DNA of 12,491 nucleotides from Bordetella parapertussis (GCA_945867725.1 CAMBJI010000026.1:1-12491); one strand, 5' to 3'. Shown: positions 1 through 9,483, counted from the first letter of the stretch. Numbers and translations are program-made. Notes: a model not told the origin generated them from the sequence alone.

Positions 1-2184
1 GGCTTGATCATAAAGCGGATCGGCTTCGCCGCTAGGCCCACCGATACTGCCCAGATCGCCACCACCCTCTTCAGCCATACCGCCGTCGAGTATGCCTTCG
101 ATGTAATTTGGCTCGCCTTGCGATTTTAGGTGATTGACGACACGATGCACTTCATCATCGGACACGAAGGCACCGTGAACGCGCACTGGAAAACCAGTGC
201 CTGGGGGCAGGTAGAGCATGTCACCCATACCTAGCAGCGCTTCTGCACCCATCTGATCAAGAATGGTGCGCGAATCGATCTTGCTCGATACCTGGAAGGC
301 GATTCGCGTCGGAATATTGGCCTTGATCAAACCTGTAATCACATCAACCGAAGGACGCTGCGTGGCAAGTATCAGATGTATGCCCGCGGCACGCGCTTTT
401 TGCGCGATACGAGCGATCAGCTCTTCCACCTTTTTGCCGACGACCATCATCAGATCCGCCAATTCATCGATCACGATAACGATGGTCGGCAATTTCTCCA
501 GCGGCTCAGGCGCATCCGGCGTGAGGCTGAAGGGATTGGGGATTTTTTCTTCTTTCTTTTCGGCGTCGGCGATTTTCTGGTTGTACGTGGAAAGATTACG
601 CACACCCAGCTTGGACATGAGCTTGTAGCGGCGCTCCATTTCATTTACAGCCCAATTCAGCGCGTGACCGGCCTGGCGCATGTCGGTCACCACCGGTGCA
701 AGCAAATGCGGTATGCCTTCGTAGATGGAAAGCTCGAGCATCTTGGGATCGATCAGGATCAGACGCACTTGATTCGGATCAGCCTTGTAGAGCAGCGAAA
801 GAATCGTTGCATTGATACCGACTGATTTACCCGATCCCGTTGTACCTGCGACCAGCAAGTGGGGCATCTTGGCCAGATCCGCCACCACGGGATTACCCGC
901 AATGTCTTTACCCAGCCCGATGGTGAGCAGAGAGGCATTGTCGTTGTAGACCTTGGAACCAACGATCTCGGACAAACGCACAATCTGGCGCTTGGGATTA
1001 GGCAGCTCTAGGCCCATGTAGTTTTTGCCTGGGATGGTCTCGACAACACGAATCGAAGTCAGCGACAGTGCGCGCGCCAGATCACGAGCTAAGTTCACAA
1101 TCTGACTGCCTTTGACGCCGGTGGCGGGCTCGATCTCATAACGTGTGATGACCGGTCCGGGATAGGCAGCAACTACTTTGACTTCAACGCCGAAGTCCGA
1201 GAGTTTTTTCTCGATCAGACGGCTAATGAACTCCAGCGTCTCGACCGCCACGGTTTCCTGTTCGACAGGTGCATCGTCCAGTAATGACAGGGGTGGCAAG
1301 TTGGTATCAGGCATGTCGAGGAACAAAGAGACCTGCTTTTCTTTTTCCACGCGCTCGGATTTGGGTACCGAGACGACTTGCGGCACGATCTGTATGGGCG
1401 CATGCGATTCGACGATACGCGCGCGTTCCTGAACGACGATTTCCTCGCGCTTGACGGCAGCCTCAAGACCGGCTTTGCGATCTTCGGCAGCAGCGTAACG
1501 TGCAGCGATCCATTGCCCAAAATTTTCGATACCGCCACCAAGCTTCTCGGCAACCGCCATCCAAGAGACATGAAAGCAGAGACTGAAGCCCAGTCCGAAA
1601 AACCTCAATAAGAGCAAGGTACCGCCGTCAAAACCAAAGGTATTTTGTACACTGGCACCGACGATTTCGCCCAATACGCCACCATGCTTGCCGGGCAGCG
1701 TAAATTTCCAGGAGTACATCCGGATATGTTCCAGCGCGGAGCTCCCGATTACGAGCATGACAAAACCAGCGCTGCGTATGCCGGCTTCGTAGCGGTGTGG
1801 TTTCTCAGGTTCTTTTTTCAGCAGGAAGCGTTGCGCCAGATGACGATAGCTGACCCAAACTGCGGCAAGCAAAGCGATGCTCCACCACCACGCAGAAAAT
1901 CCAAAAACGAAAAGCATTAGATCCGCCAGCATGGCTCCGGCTGAACCACCCCAGTTATCCGGACGCACATTGGCCGCGCTGCGATAGCAGCTACCGTCCC
2001 CGGGCGCCACGGACCAGCCGGGATCACAGGGGGAGTAGGTAAACAAGGCCAGCGTAAGGAAAGCGCAAAGCACAGCAAACACAAGCCAGCGGGCCTCGGA
2101 CAGCAGCCGAATGAGGCGATTGGGCAAGGGGTCGGGCGGTGGCGCCGGCGGCGTGCGAGTGTAGGGTGTGGTGGTTCGAGTCAT
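1..2184 (-). CDS. ftsK: DNA translocase FtsK, 3' end cut by window edge
   Basis: FtsK sits at the division septum and pumps chromosomal DNA so that sister chromosomes and dimers are resolved at dif. The frame is open from the ATG at 2184 to base 1, giving 728 residues without a stop. About four membrane segments are visible at residues 33-50, 84-111, 136-152 and 188-206. A linker of only about 100 residues follows, then the alpha/beta motor domain. The motor has a Walker A motif (GTTGSGKS, 447-454) and a Walker B motif (IVIVID, 568-573, followed by E574). The visible part ends in DPLYDQA, which in this family marks the start of the gamma winged-helix domain that reads polar DNA motifs. That domain, usually about 60-70 residues, must lie beyond the window. 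Upstream of the start there is only a weak GGAA as ribosome binding site. Divergent trxB next door is a common arrangement. The assignment is very secure; the exact start is less so. Confidence 0.97.
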   Translation of the reverse strand, partial: MTRTTTPYTRTPPAPPPDPLPNRLIRLLSEARWLVFAVLCAFLTLALFTYSPCDPGWSVAPGDGSCYRSAANVRPDNWGGSAGAMLADLMLFVFGFSAWWWSIALLAAVWVSYRHLAQRFLLKKEPEKPHRYEAGIRSAGFVMLVIGSSALEHIRMYSWKFTLPGKHGGVLGEIVGASVQNTFGFDGGTLLLLRFFGLGFSLCFHVSWMAVAEKLGGGIENFGQWIAARYAAAEDRKAGLEAAVKREEIVVQERARIVESHAPIQIVPQVVSVPKSERVEKEKQVSLFLDMPDTNLPPLSLLDDAPVEQETVAVETLEFISRLIEKKLSDFGVEVKVVAAYPGPVITRYEIEPATGVKGSQIVNLARDLARALSLTSIRVVETIPGKNYMGLELPNPKRQIVRLSEIVGSKVYNDNASLLTIGLGKDIAGNPVVADLAKMPHLLVAGTTGSGKSVGINATILSLLYKADPNQVRLILIDPKMLELSIYEGIPHLLAPVVTDMRQAGHALNWAVNEMERRYKLMSKLGVRNLSTYNQKIADAEKKEEKIPNPFSLTPDAPEPLEKLPTIVIVIDELADLMMVVGKKVEELIARIAQKARAAGIHLILATQRPSVDVITGLIKANIPTRIAFQVSSKIDSRTILDQMGAEALLGMGDMLYLPPGTGFPVRVHGAFVSDDEVHRVVNHLKSQGEPNYIEGILDGGMAEEGGGDLGSIGGPSGEADPLYDQA

Positions 2185-2231
2185 GACTGATGGGAATTCC
2201 AGCGGCGCGAGTGAGTCTTTGTCAGTTCATC

Positions 2232-2237
2232 TATAAT
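2232..2237 (+). promoter_or_regulatory. candidate -10 box for trxB
   Basis: A perfect TATAAT lies in the AT-richer middle of the 181-bp ftsK-trxB divergent region. It would start transcription near 2244 and leave a leader of about 120 nt before trxB. No good -35 hexamer is found 15-19 bp upstream; the TTGTCA at 2219-2224 is only 7 bp away, too close. It is therefore a candidate only. No convincing ftsK promoter was seen on the other strand, and nothing else in 2185-2365 looks coding. Confidence 0.35.
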
Positions 2238-2284
2238 TTACGCCTTAATTCGGCGGCACTATCGCATGAATCAGTGCAGGATGA

Positions 2285-3319
<1,035 letters not shown>

Positions 3320-3396
3320 AAAGCCTGTAGCAGCAAGCGAGGCACAGACCCGAGACCGGTAATTCCCCGCAATATCCGCCAACGGGATTCGTGCTT

Positions 3397-4023
3397 ATGA
3401 AAGACTTCACCGAACTCAAGTCGCTACAAAAGCAACTGAGCGAACAGGCGGCCGCAAAAGCGCTGGCGGAGCGAGAGCAACGCGAGCGCGAAGAGCAGCT
3501 TGCTCGCGAAGCCAATTTGTTTCGCGAAAGTGTCGGTGAAGTCAAACCTCTGAACGCTCCACCCAGGGTGGAGCCACCACCGCAGCATCCGCTACCGATA
3601 CCGCATCAGCGCATCGCCGACGATGAAGCCGTGATGTACGAATCCCTATCTGATGAATTCAGCATCGATACGCTGCTCGAAACCGATGAAGCACTCAGCT
3701 ATGCGCGCAGCGGTATCGGTCCGGATGTACTACGTAAACTGCGCGGCGGCGAATGGGTAACACAGGGACAGCTGGATTTACATGGACTGCGTACGGATGA
3801 GGCGCGTGAGGCGGTGGCACTATTTCTGCGCGAATCCGTGCGACGCGGCTTTCGCTGCGTGCGCATCATTCACGGTAAAGGACTAGGGTCAGTGAACAAG
3901 ACGCCCGTGCTGAAAAATAAAGTCAGAAATTGGCTCGTGCAGAAGAACGAAGTGATTGCCTTCTGCCAAGCGCGCGCTGCGGATGGTGGCAGCGGCGCGC
4001 TGATGGTATTGCTCAAGGGCTGA
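3397..4023 (+). CDS. Smr-domain protein, probable nuclease
   Basis: The protein has 208 residues with a C-terminal Smr (small MutS-related) domain. Domain hallmarks are LDLHG at 126-130, HGKG at 159-162 and the closing GGSGALMVLL at about 197-206. Smr domains are DNA or RNA endonucleases; E. coli SmrB cleaves mRNA between collided ribosomes. The N-terminus (about 6-45) is a charged coiled-coil-like stretch rich in E, R, Q and A, followed by a proline-rich linker (about 51-71). This resembles the long N-terminal extension of proteobacterial SmrA/SmrB proteins. A GTG at 3391 is in frame, but the GGGA at 3384-3387 is spaced well for the ATG at 3397 and too close to the GTG, so I chose the ATG. 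The stop codon directly abuts the convergent glnB stop. Whether it acts on RNA or DNA cannot be read from sequence. Confidence 0.88.
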   Translation: MKDFTELKSLQKQLSEQAAAKALAEREQREREEQLAREANLFRESVGEVKPLNAPPRVEPPPQHPLPIPHQRIADDEAVMYESLSDEFSIDTLLETDEALSYARSGIGPDVLRKLRGGEWVTQGQLDLHGLRTDEAREAVALFLRESVRRGFRCVRIIHGKGLGSVNKTPVLKNKVRNWLVQKNEVIAFCQARAADGGSGALMVLLKG

Positions 4024-4374
<351 letters not shown>

Positions 4375-4381
4375 TTAATAG

Positions 4382-5995
4382 TTAGTCTTTGAATTTTGAA
4401 GTAATCGGGTAGCGCCAGTCCCGGCCAAAAGCACGATGCGTCACGCGTGGGCCCACCGGTGCCTGCCGGCGCTTGTACTCATTGATCCTGATCAGCCGGG
4501 TAATTCGCTCAATGTCTTCTTTACGATAACCCGCCGCCAGCAGTTCTGCAACGCCTTGCCCCTCTTCCATGAACAACCGCAGGATGCCATCGAGCACGTC
4601 ATACGGCGGCAGTGAGTCCTGATCGGTCTGGTTCGCCCTGAGTTCGGCCGACGGCGCGCGGGTAAGTATGCGCTCAGGAATTACTTCAGAAATACTATTT
4701 CGATAATCACAGAGTCGGTAGACCAAGGTCTTTGCGATGTCTTTGATCACCGCATAGCCCCCCGCCATGTCGCCATACAGGGTGCAATAGCCGGTGGCCA
4801 TCTCGCTCTTGTTGCCCGTGGTAAGCACAATCGCGCCTGTCTTGTTGGACAGCGCCATGAGCAAGGTGCCGCGTATGCGCGCCTGAATGTTTTCTTCGGT
4901 GGCATCTTCGGGCAAACCATCAAACTCGAACGCCAGTGCATTGCGGAAGGCATCAAAGCAATCGGAGATAGGTATCTCGTCATAGCGAACGCCAATCCGC
5001 GCGACCATGTCGCGTGAATCAATCCATGAGATATCTGCCGTGTAAGGCGACGGCATCATGACGGCGCGTACCTTGTCGGCGCCTAGAGCATCGACTGCGA
5101 TCGCCAGCGTGAGCGCTGAATCAACACCGCCTGACAAGCCAAGAATGGCACCGGGAAAACCGTTCTTTCCCACGTAATCACGAACACCTGTCACCAATGC
5201 GGAATAAACCTGTGCTTCGACCGACAGTGCGGGCGCCAACGTCTGGCTTTGCGGCTCGGCACCTTCAAATGCAATGAGGGTCAGGGCTTCTTCAAACGAA
5301 GGCAACTGAGCGCACATCTCACCGCGGGCATTCAGTACGAAGGAAGCGCCATCGAAGATCAATTCATCCTGAGCGCCACACAGATTGGCGTAGACCAGCG
5401 CCAAGCCCTGACGGCTGACATGATCTCGCATCACCTCTTGCCGCAGGTGTTGTTTGTTCATGTGATAGGGCGACGCATTGGGCACCAGCAAAACCTCGGC
5501 ACCGGCCGCGCGCGCCTTGGCAGGCATGTCGGGGAACCAGGTGTCCTCGCAGATATTGAGCGCGAAGCGCGTGCCTTTGACTGAAAAAACGCAGACATCG
5601 TCCGCCGGGGTGAAATAGCGCTTCTCGTCAAAAACTGTGTAATTGGGTAGTGCCTGTTTGCAGTAGGTGGCAATGATCCTGCCGTTGCAGAGTACGGAAG
5701 CTGCGTTGTAGTTGGCGCCATTGCGCGTGAGGGGATGGCCGACGATCACATGCAGATCGGTCAGTGTGGCCATCTCGGTCGCCAGTGCCTGCAACGCCAG
5801 ATCGGATTTTGCGTAAAATGATCGACGCAGTAGCAAGTCCTCAGGCGGATAACCGACCAACGACAATTCGGGCGTGAGAACAATGTCTGCACCTTGCGTC
5901 GCCGCACGGCGTGCAAAGTCAGCGATGCGCTGCGAATTGCCCGCCAGATCTCCGACGGTACTGTTGATTTGTGCGATGGCTACGTTGACTGTCAT
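4382..5995 (-). CDS. nadE: glutamine-dependent NAD+ synthetase
   Basis: The enzyme catalyses the last step of NAD+ synthesis, amidating nicotinic acid adenine dinucleotide with ATP and using glutamine as nitrogen donor. At 537 residues it is the two-domain form. The N-terminal nitrilase-type amidase (about 1-250) carries the expected Glu-Lys-Cys triad: E43 in PEL, K113 before QALPNY, and C149 in NICEDTW. The C-terminal synthetase has the PP-loop SGGVDS at 288-293 and a TTGNKSE motif at 392-398. The ATG at 5995 gives a typical MxxNVAIAQINSTVGDL-like start but has no obvious Shine-Dalgarno sequence. glnB follows after 19 bp. The divergent DUF482 gene begins 43 bp away, so promoters for both must overlap or lie inside coding sequence. 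The presence of the glutaminase domain means ammonia need not be free. Confidence 0.97.
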   Translation of the reverse strand: MTVNVAIAQINSTVGDLAGNSQRIADFARRAATQGADIVLTPELSLVGYPPEDLLLRRSFYAKSDLALQALATEMATLTDLHVIVGHPLTRNGANYNAASVLCNGRIIATYCKQALPNYTVFDEKRYFTPADDVCVFSVKGTRFALNICEDTWFPDMPAKARAAGAEVLLVPNASPYHMNKQHLRQEVMRDHVSRQGLALVYANLCGAQDELIFDGASFVLNARGEMCAQLPSFEEALTLIAFEGAEPQSQTLAPALSVEAQVYSALVTGVRDYVGKNGFPGAILGLSGGVDSALTLAIAVDALGADKVRAVMMPSPYTADISWIDSRDMVARIGVRYDEIPISDCFDAFRNALAFEFDGLPEDATEENIQARIRGTLLMALSNKTGAIVLTTGNKSEMATGYCTLYGDMAGGYAVIKDIAKTLVYRLCDYRNSISEVIPERILTRAPSAELRANQTDQDSLPPYDVLDGILRLFMEEGQGVAELLAAGYRKEDIERITRLIRINEYKRRQAPVGPRVTHRAFGRDWRYPITSKFKD

Positions 5996-6032
5996 GGCCG
6001 TGAATCAGGCTGCAAAGAAAGAATGAGACCCT

Positions 6033-6045
6033 GCTTCAATGAAGC
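6033..6045 (+). other. small hairpin over the DUF482-gene start codon
   Basis: GCTTC and GAAGC pair around a 3-nt AAT loop, so the start ATG (6039-6041) falls in the loop and the first base of the closing stem. There is no strong Shine-Dalgarno sequence upstream. The hairpin could damp translation, but a 5-bp stem is short and may be coincidence. Confidence 0.3.
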
Positions 6046-7193
6046 CTATCCCGCAAAAGCCGAATTATCGCACGCGTGTGCTTTCCTCTCTTGCGGAGGC
6101 GGGGCAACCAGCTTGGGATGCACTGGTATCCCTGCAGCCGGAGGCGAATCCGTTTCTGTCCTATGCCTTCCTGCATGCCATGCATGAATCCGGCAGCGCG
6201 AGCGAGGATACCGGCTGGCAGCCGCAGTATCTGACCCTGTGGCAGGACGATACGCTGGCAGCGGCACTGCCGATGTACGCGAAGTTTCACTCCTACGGCG
6301 AGTATGTGTTCGACTGGGCATGGGCTGATGCGTACCGACGCAATGGTCATGAGTACTATCCAAAATTGTTGTCAGCCATACCCTTCACACCGGTGACCGG
6401 CGCACGGCTGATGGCACGCACGGAAGATGCCCGCGATGCGCTGGTGAAGGCTTTGCTGGATGTGCAGCAGACCAGTGCCTTGTCTTCGACGCACATCCTT
6501 TATCCCCCCGCGGATCAAGCTTTGCAGCTGGAAAGCGCGGGTTTCATGCTGCGCAGTGGTGTGCAGTTTCATTGGCAGAACGCAGGTTACAAGGATTTCG
6601 AACAGTTCCTGGATACGCTGGACCAAAAGAAGCGCAAGAACATACGTGCTGAGCGTCGGAAGGTGCGCGAAGCGGGGATCGTCCTGCGCCAGATTCGCGG
6701 TCATGATGTGCGCGAGGAAGACTGGCAGTTCTTTAAACGTTGCTACGACCACACCTACCAGGCGCATTACTCCAGCCCCTATCTGAATCTGGATTTTTTT
6801 CTGCGCATCGGGCAAGCCATGCCAGAAAATATTCTGATGGTGGTCTCTGAGCGTGAAGGCAAGCCGATTGCATCGTCTTTGCTAATACACGACCAAAGCA
6901 GTTTGTACGGGCGCTACTGGGGCGCCATTGAGCAGCATCCTTGTCTGCATTTCGAGACCGCGTATTACCAGCCGCTGGAATTCTGCATCAGCGAAAAAAT
7001 CAGTTCATTCGAAGGCGGCGCTCAAGGCGAGCACAAGATGGCGCGAGGATTTTTGCCGCAAAAAACCTGGTCAGCACACTGGCTGTCACACCCGGGCTTT
7101 GCAGATGCGGTCGAGCGTTTTCTTGCTCAAGAGGGTAAAGGTATTGCCGCCTATATGGATGAACTCAACGACCGCAATCCGTTCAGAAAGTAA
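6039..7193 (+). CDS. GNAT-fold protein of the DUF482/FemAB-like family
   Basis: This 384-residue protein belongs to the family annotated as DUF482, 'peptidogalycan biosynthesis protein' or FemAB-like GNAT acyltransferase. Segments I recognise as family hallmarks, in order: NPFLSYAFLHAMHESGSA (37-54), GEYVFDWAWADAYRRNG (87-103), a basic KKRKNIRAERRKVREAG stretch (197-213), LYGRYWG (289-295), and FEGGAQGEHKMARGF (324-338) followed by SAHW. No signal peptide or membrane segment is visible, so it is probably cytosolic. The acyl donor and acceptor are not established as far as I know; cell-wall involvement rests on distant FemAB resemblance. It is divergent from nadE (43 bp) and convergent with ppa across a 368-bp non-coding region. 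The ATG at 6039 is the only well-placed ATG, though its ribosome binding site is weak. Confidence 0.88.
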   Translation: MKPIPQKPNYRTRVLSSLAEAGQPAWDALVSLQPEANPFLSYAFLHAMHESGSASEDTGWQPQYLTLWQDDTLAAALPMYAKFHSYGEYVFDWAWADAYRRNGHEYYPKLLSAIPFTPVTGARLMARTEDARDALVKALLDVQQTSALSSTHILYPPADQALQLESAGFMLRSGVQFHWQNAGYKDFEQFLDTLDQKKRKNIRAERRKVREAGIVLRQIRGHDVREEDWQFFKRCYDHTYQAHYSSPYLNLDFFLRIGQAMPENILMVVSEREGKPIASSLLIHDQSSLYGRYWGAIEQHPCLHFETAYYQPLEFCISEKISSFEGGAQGEHKMARGFLPQKTWSAHWLSHPGFADAVERFLAQEGKGIAAYMDELNDRNPFRK

Positions 7194-7276
7194 GCGGGAC
7201 GCTGCGTAATGAGGTCGTTTGGATTGTGAGTCGTATGCGGAAGCCGGGCAGAAAACCAATGTCCTTCTGAAAAGCG

Positions 7277-7310
7277 AAGACACTGGATCCCGGCTTTCGC
7301 CGCGATGACG
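7277..7310 (-). repeat. REP-like palindromic element, copy 1
   Basis: Read on the minus strand, this 34-nt unit matches copy 2 at 33 of 34 positions. Its core palindrome is broken by one substitution: ATCGCGGC-GAAA-GCCGGGAT instead of a perfect 8-bp stem. GTCATCCCGGCGAAAGCCGGG-type units are widespread dispersed extragenic repeats in proteobacteria. It may act as a transcript end or mRNA stabiliser; no transposase is nearby. Confidence 0.8.
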
Positions 7311-7396
7311 ACTTCAAGGCCTACGCCTTTTCGCGGGCATGCGGCATGCTGTATAAAATCCCCGCTACATCTTTCGCCGGGAGCGAGTGGGGAATT

Positions 7397-7414
7397 CGGA
7401 TCGCATGCGATCCG
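7397..7414. repeat. perfect 18-bp palindrome
   Basis: CGGATCGCATGCGATCCG is exactly self-complementary with no central loop. It lies between the two REP-like units. The zero-length spacer fits a symmetric protein-binding site or a cruciform-prone sequence better than an RNA hairpin. Its function is unknown. Confidence 0.6.
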
Positions 7415-7425
7415 CCCACGCAGCG

Positions 7426-7447
7426 GTCATCACATGCAGGTGATGAC
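7426..7447. repeat. 8-bp-stem hairpin in the REP spacer
   Basis: GTCATCAC and GTGATGAC are perfect reverse complements around the 6-nt loop ATGCAG. No U-tract follows on either strand, so it is not a classical intrinsic terminator. It lies 11 bp from the 18-bp palindrome and 32 bp from REP-like copy 2. Confidence 0.55.
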
Positions 7448-7479
7448 AGTCCTTGTTGAGGCGAAGGCAAAACTCCCAC

Positions 7480-7513
7480 CGTCATCCCGGCGAAAGCCGG
7501 GATCCAGTGTCTT
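7480..7513 (+). repeat. REP-like palindromic element, copy 2
   Basis: This copy is intact: an 8-bp perfect stem (ATCCCGGC/GCCGGGAT) with a GAAA tetraloop, then CCAGTGTCTT. It is in inverted orientation to copy 1, with 169 bp between them, and lies 49 bp past the ppa stop codon. A stable GC stem here could mark the ppa mRNA 3' end. Confidence 0.85.
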
Positions 7514-7561
7514 TGGATGCGCACGGCATTGGCTTGCAAACCATACGCGGCACCAGCGACA

Positions 7562-8110
7562 TCAGAAGTTCGGCTTACTCGCAGCGTGTTTGTATGCTTC
7601 AACGCCGTTCATGATCTCGGCCTGCGCATCGGCAGGGCCGAACCAGCCTTCGACCTTCACCCATTTACCGGGCTCAAGATCTTTGTAGTGTTCAAAGAAA
7701 TGCTGGATCTGTTTCAGACGCAGCACATTCATGTCTTCGGGTTTTTGCCAGTGGGTGTAGATCGGCAATACCGTGTCCACAGGTACCGCAAGGACTTTGG
7801 CATCACCACCGGATTCATCGGTCATTTTGAGTACGCCGATGGGACGGCAGCGAACGACCACACCGGGAATCAACGGAAACGGGGTAATGACCAGCACATC
7901 GACTGGATCGCCGTCATCTGCAATGGTGTGTGGCACATAGCCGTAATTACATGGGTAGTGCATTGAGGTTCCCATGAATCGATCGACGAAAAGTGCGCCA
8001 GATTCTTTGTCAACTTCATATTTGATCGGATCGGCATTCATCGGGATTTCAATGATGACATTGAAATCGTGCGGCAGATCGCGGCCTGATGATACGTCGT
8101 TAAGACTCAT
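7562..8110 (-). CDS. ppa: inorganic pyrophosphatase, soluble family I
   Basis: This cytosolic metal-dependent enzyme hydrolyses pyrophosphate to two phosphates, pulling biosynthetic reactions forward. The 182-residue length fits the compact bacterial hexameric type. The signature [10 protein letters not shown] supplies the metal-binding aspartates D66, D68 and D71. Other active-site residues sit one position after their E. coli counterparts: E21, K30, R44, Y56, D103 and K143. The ATG at 8110 has a good AAGGT ribosome site. hemY ends 132 bp upstream on the same strand, but a TATAAT just ahead of ppa suggests independent transcription. Its 3' end faces the palindrome-rich gap. Confidence 0.98.
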   Translation of the reverse strand: MSLNDVSSGRDLPHDFNVIIEIPMNADPIKYEVDKESGALFVDRFMGTSMHYPCNYGYVPHTIADDGDPVDVLVITPFPLIPGVVVRCRPIGVLKMTDESGGDAKVLAVPVDTVLPIYTHWQKPEDMNVLRLKQIQHFFEHYKDLEPGKWVKVEGWFGPADAQAEIMNGVEAYKHAASKPNF

Positions 8111-8115
8111 GGTTT

Positions 8116-8120
8116 ACCTT
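8116..8120 (-). promoter_or_regulatory. ribosome binding site of ppa
   Basis: AAGGT on the minus strand, with 5 nt before the ATG at 8110, supports the chosen start. Confidence 0.65.
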
Positions 8121-8147
8121 GCGAAGTTTGAAAACGAATAACCGACG

Positions 8148-8153
8148 ATTATA
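8148..8153 (-). promoter_or_regulatory. candidate -10 box of ppa
   Basis: A perfect TATAAT on the minus strand would start a transcript about 30 nt before the ppa ATG, a typical leader length. The best -35-like hexamer, TTGTAA (8176-8181), is 22 bp away, longer than optimal, so the promoter may need an activator or be weak. The hemY-ppa gap shows no clear intrinsic terminator, so read-through from the hem genes is also possible. Confidence 0.45.
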
Positions 8154-8242
8154 ACGGGCAAGGCTTTCCTTCCGCTTACAAATGGCGCGCAGGATTGAGT
8201 TCTCTATCGTCAAATCGCCAGCAAGGTGTGCCAGCATGAGGC

Positions 8243-9466
8243 CTAGCGAGAGAGGCTCTTGGCGTCGTCTCTTTGTGTGGTCAGCGCACACTGGCGATAA
8301 TGAACCGCCGCAGCCTCCGGCTGATTCAGTGCTTCATGCATCTGCGCAAGTCGCAAATGCGCTTCCTGAGCAATACCTCGCTCAGCGGTACCGGCCATTG
8401 CCTCCTCAAGATGGCGCTGCGCTTTGCCCCAGAGTTTTTGTTTGAGGCATAAAGCGCCCAGTACCAGCAACAGCTCAGGGTCGTTGGGACGCTCGCGCGC
8501 CCAATGCTCGCCGTTTTCGATCTGGGCCAGCAAGGTCGCTGAGCCTTCGGGCGCGGCACAATTTCGATAGGCACGCAGCAGCCGCGCATCCCATTGCACT
8601 GCCAATGCTTTTTCGATGATGTCGGCCGCTTCCTGCTGCCGACCCACTTTCATGAAAGCGTTTGCGGCTACAGCAGCAACACCAGCGCTCAAGCGATCTG
8701 CGGCGGGCACAGTAGCCCAGAGTTTTTTAAGCGACTCCAGATCTACTGCTGCCTTGGGCAGCAGCGCTTCATACGACATGTCGCGCAAACGGCGAGAGAG
8801 CGTGGGATGCAAGGCATTATGCTTATCAAGCAAACGCACCAGCCGCAGTACTTCGGGCCAGTTGCGCGCGCTCTGTTGCACGCGCAACGCAAGACGCAGC
8901 GCCTGCGCATGCTTGATGCCATGACTATTGAGTTCAGAAATGGCAGCCAGAGCTTCATCGATTTGCCGATTGTCTTCAGCGAGCAGTTCGACCGTGGTCA
9001 TCAGACGCGCAGTACGCAAGGCGCTGTAATCACCCGCAGCGGTCAGCCATTCATCGCGGCGACGATTTTGCTGCAGACGGTGTGCAGAGCGCGCACCAAT
9101 CAACGCAGCCAGACCGGCGTACTCGGGCGCCAGCGAGGCTCGGGTCGCAGATTTCTCCGCGCGCCCAAAACGACCTTCGAGGTAGGACTTTAATGCCTCT
9201 TGCAATGCACGTCCGGATTCACGCAACTGACGTGTCGCGCGATATTGCTCGACTCGCCCCGGCATTGCGAGTGTTGTACGCACAGTGCTGATGATGACAA
9301 ACATCAAGGCGAACAACACCACCATGGCGACGATGAAAAAATTCAACGACAAATCCACCCGGTAGGGCGGATAGAAAAAAACGACGTTACCCGGATTGAA
9401 ACGCGCTAGCACCGCGAGCCCGATGGCGGCGGCAAATAGCGTCAGTAACCAGAGAAAGAAACGCAT
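8243..9466 (-). CDS. hemY: HemY, TPR-containing inner-membrane protein
   Basis: This is the proteobacterial HemY found beside hemC, hemD and hemX. It is unrelated to the Bacillus protoporphyrinogen oxidase of the same name. The 407-residue protein has two N-terminal membrane segments (about 4-22 and 42-62) around a short loop containing NPGNVVFFYPPYRVDLS, as in HemY_N domains. A conserved-looking MPGRVEQYRATRQ follows at 68-80. The rest is alpha-helical and TPR-like, with clear repeat-type helices at the C-terminus (NDPELLLVLGALCLKQKLW and later). It is linked to heme synthesis by genomic context; a scaffold or coordination role is proposed but not settled. It starts 17 bp after hemX with a weak AGGG upstream, indicating one operon. 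Confidence 0.93.
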   Translation of the reverse strand: MRFFLWLLTLFAAAIGLAVLARFNPGNVVFFYPPYRVDLSLNFFIVAMVVLFALMFVIISTVRTTLAMPGRVEQYRATRQLRESGRALQEALKSYLEGRFGRAEKSATRASLAPEYAGLAALIGARSAHRLQQNRRRDEWLTAAGDYSALRTARLMTTVELLAEDNRQIDEALAAISELNSHGIKHAQALRLALRVQQSARNWPEVLRLVRLLDKHNALHPTLSRRLRDMSYEALLPKAAVDLESLKKLWATVPAADRLSAGVAAVAANAFMKVGRQQEAADIIEKALAVQWDARLLRAYRNCAAPEGSATLLAQIENGEHWARERPNDPELLLVLGALCLKQKLWGKAQRHLEEAMAGTAERGIAQEAHLRLAQMHEALNQPEAAAVHYRQCALTTQRDDAKSLSR

Positions 9467-9483
9467 GATTGGCGCGCCCTAGG

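Larger units (their letters stand above)
7194..7561. other. 368-bp intergenic region rich in palindromes
   Basis: This gap separates the 3' ends of the DUF482 gene and ppa. Short open frames cross it, but none resembles a protein family and several run into ppa antisense. It holds two inverted REP-like units, an 18-bp palindrome and an 8-bp-stem hairpin, annotated separately. A small hairpin, AAGGC-CTAC-GCCTT (7316-7329), followed by TT, could be a weak terminator. A TATAAA at 7352-7357 has no matching -35 box. I see no tRNA or known ncRNA. Confidence 0.7.

Noticed and set aside
7352..7357. TATAAA as a promoter for a small RNA in the REP-bounded spacer
   Set aside because: There is no -35 match at proper spacing and no extended -10 TG; there is insufficient support without expression data.
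7305..7688. Open frames crossing the DUF482-ppa gap on both strands
   Set aside because: They run through the REP-like units and into ppa antisense; the REP core itself yields the spurious 'SSRRKPGS' or 'IPAFAGMT' peptides often seen in false ORFs.
8594..9193. Plus-strand open frame of 199 codons opposite hemY
   Set aside because: It is antisense to hemY, has no recognisable domain, and has low-quality, Arg/Cys-rich sequence typical of shadow frames.
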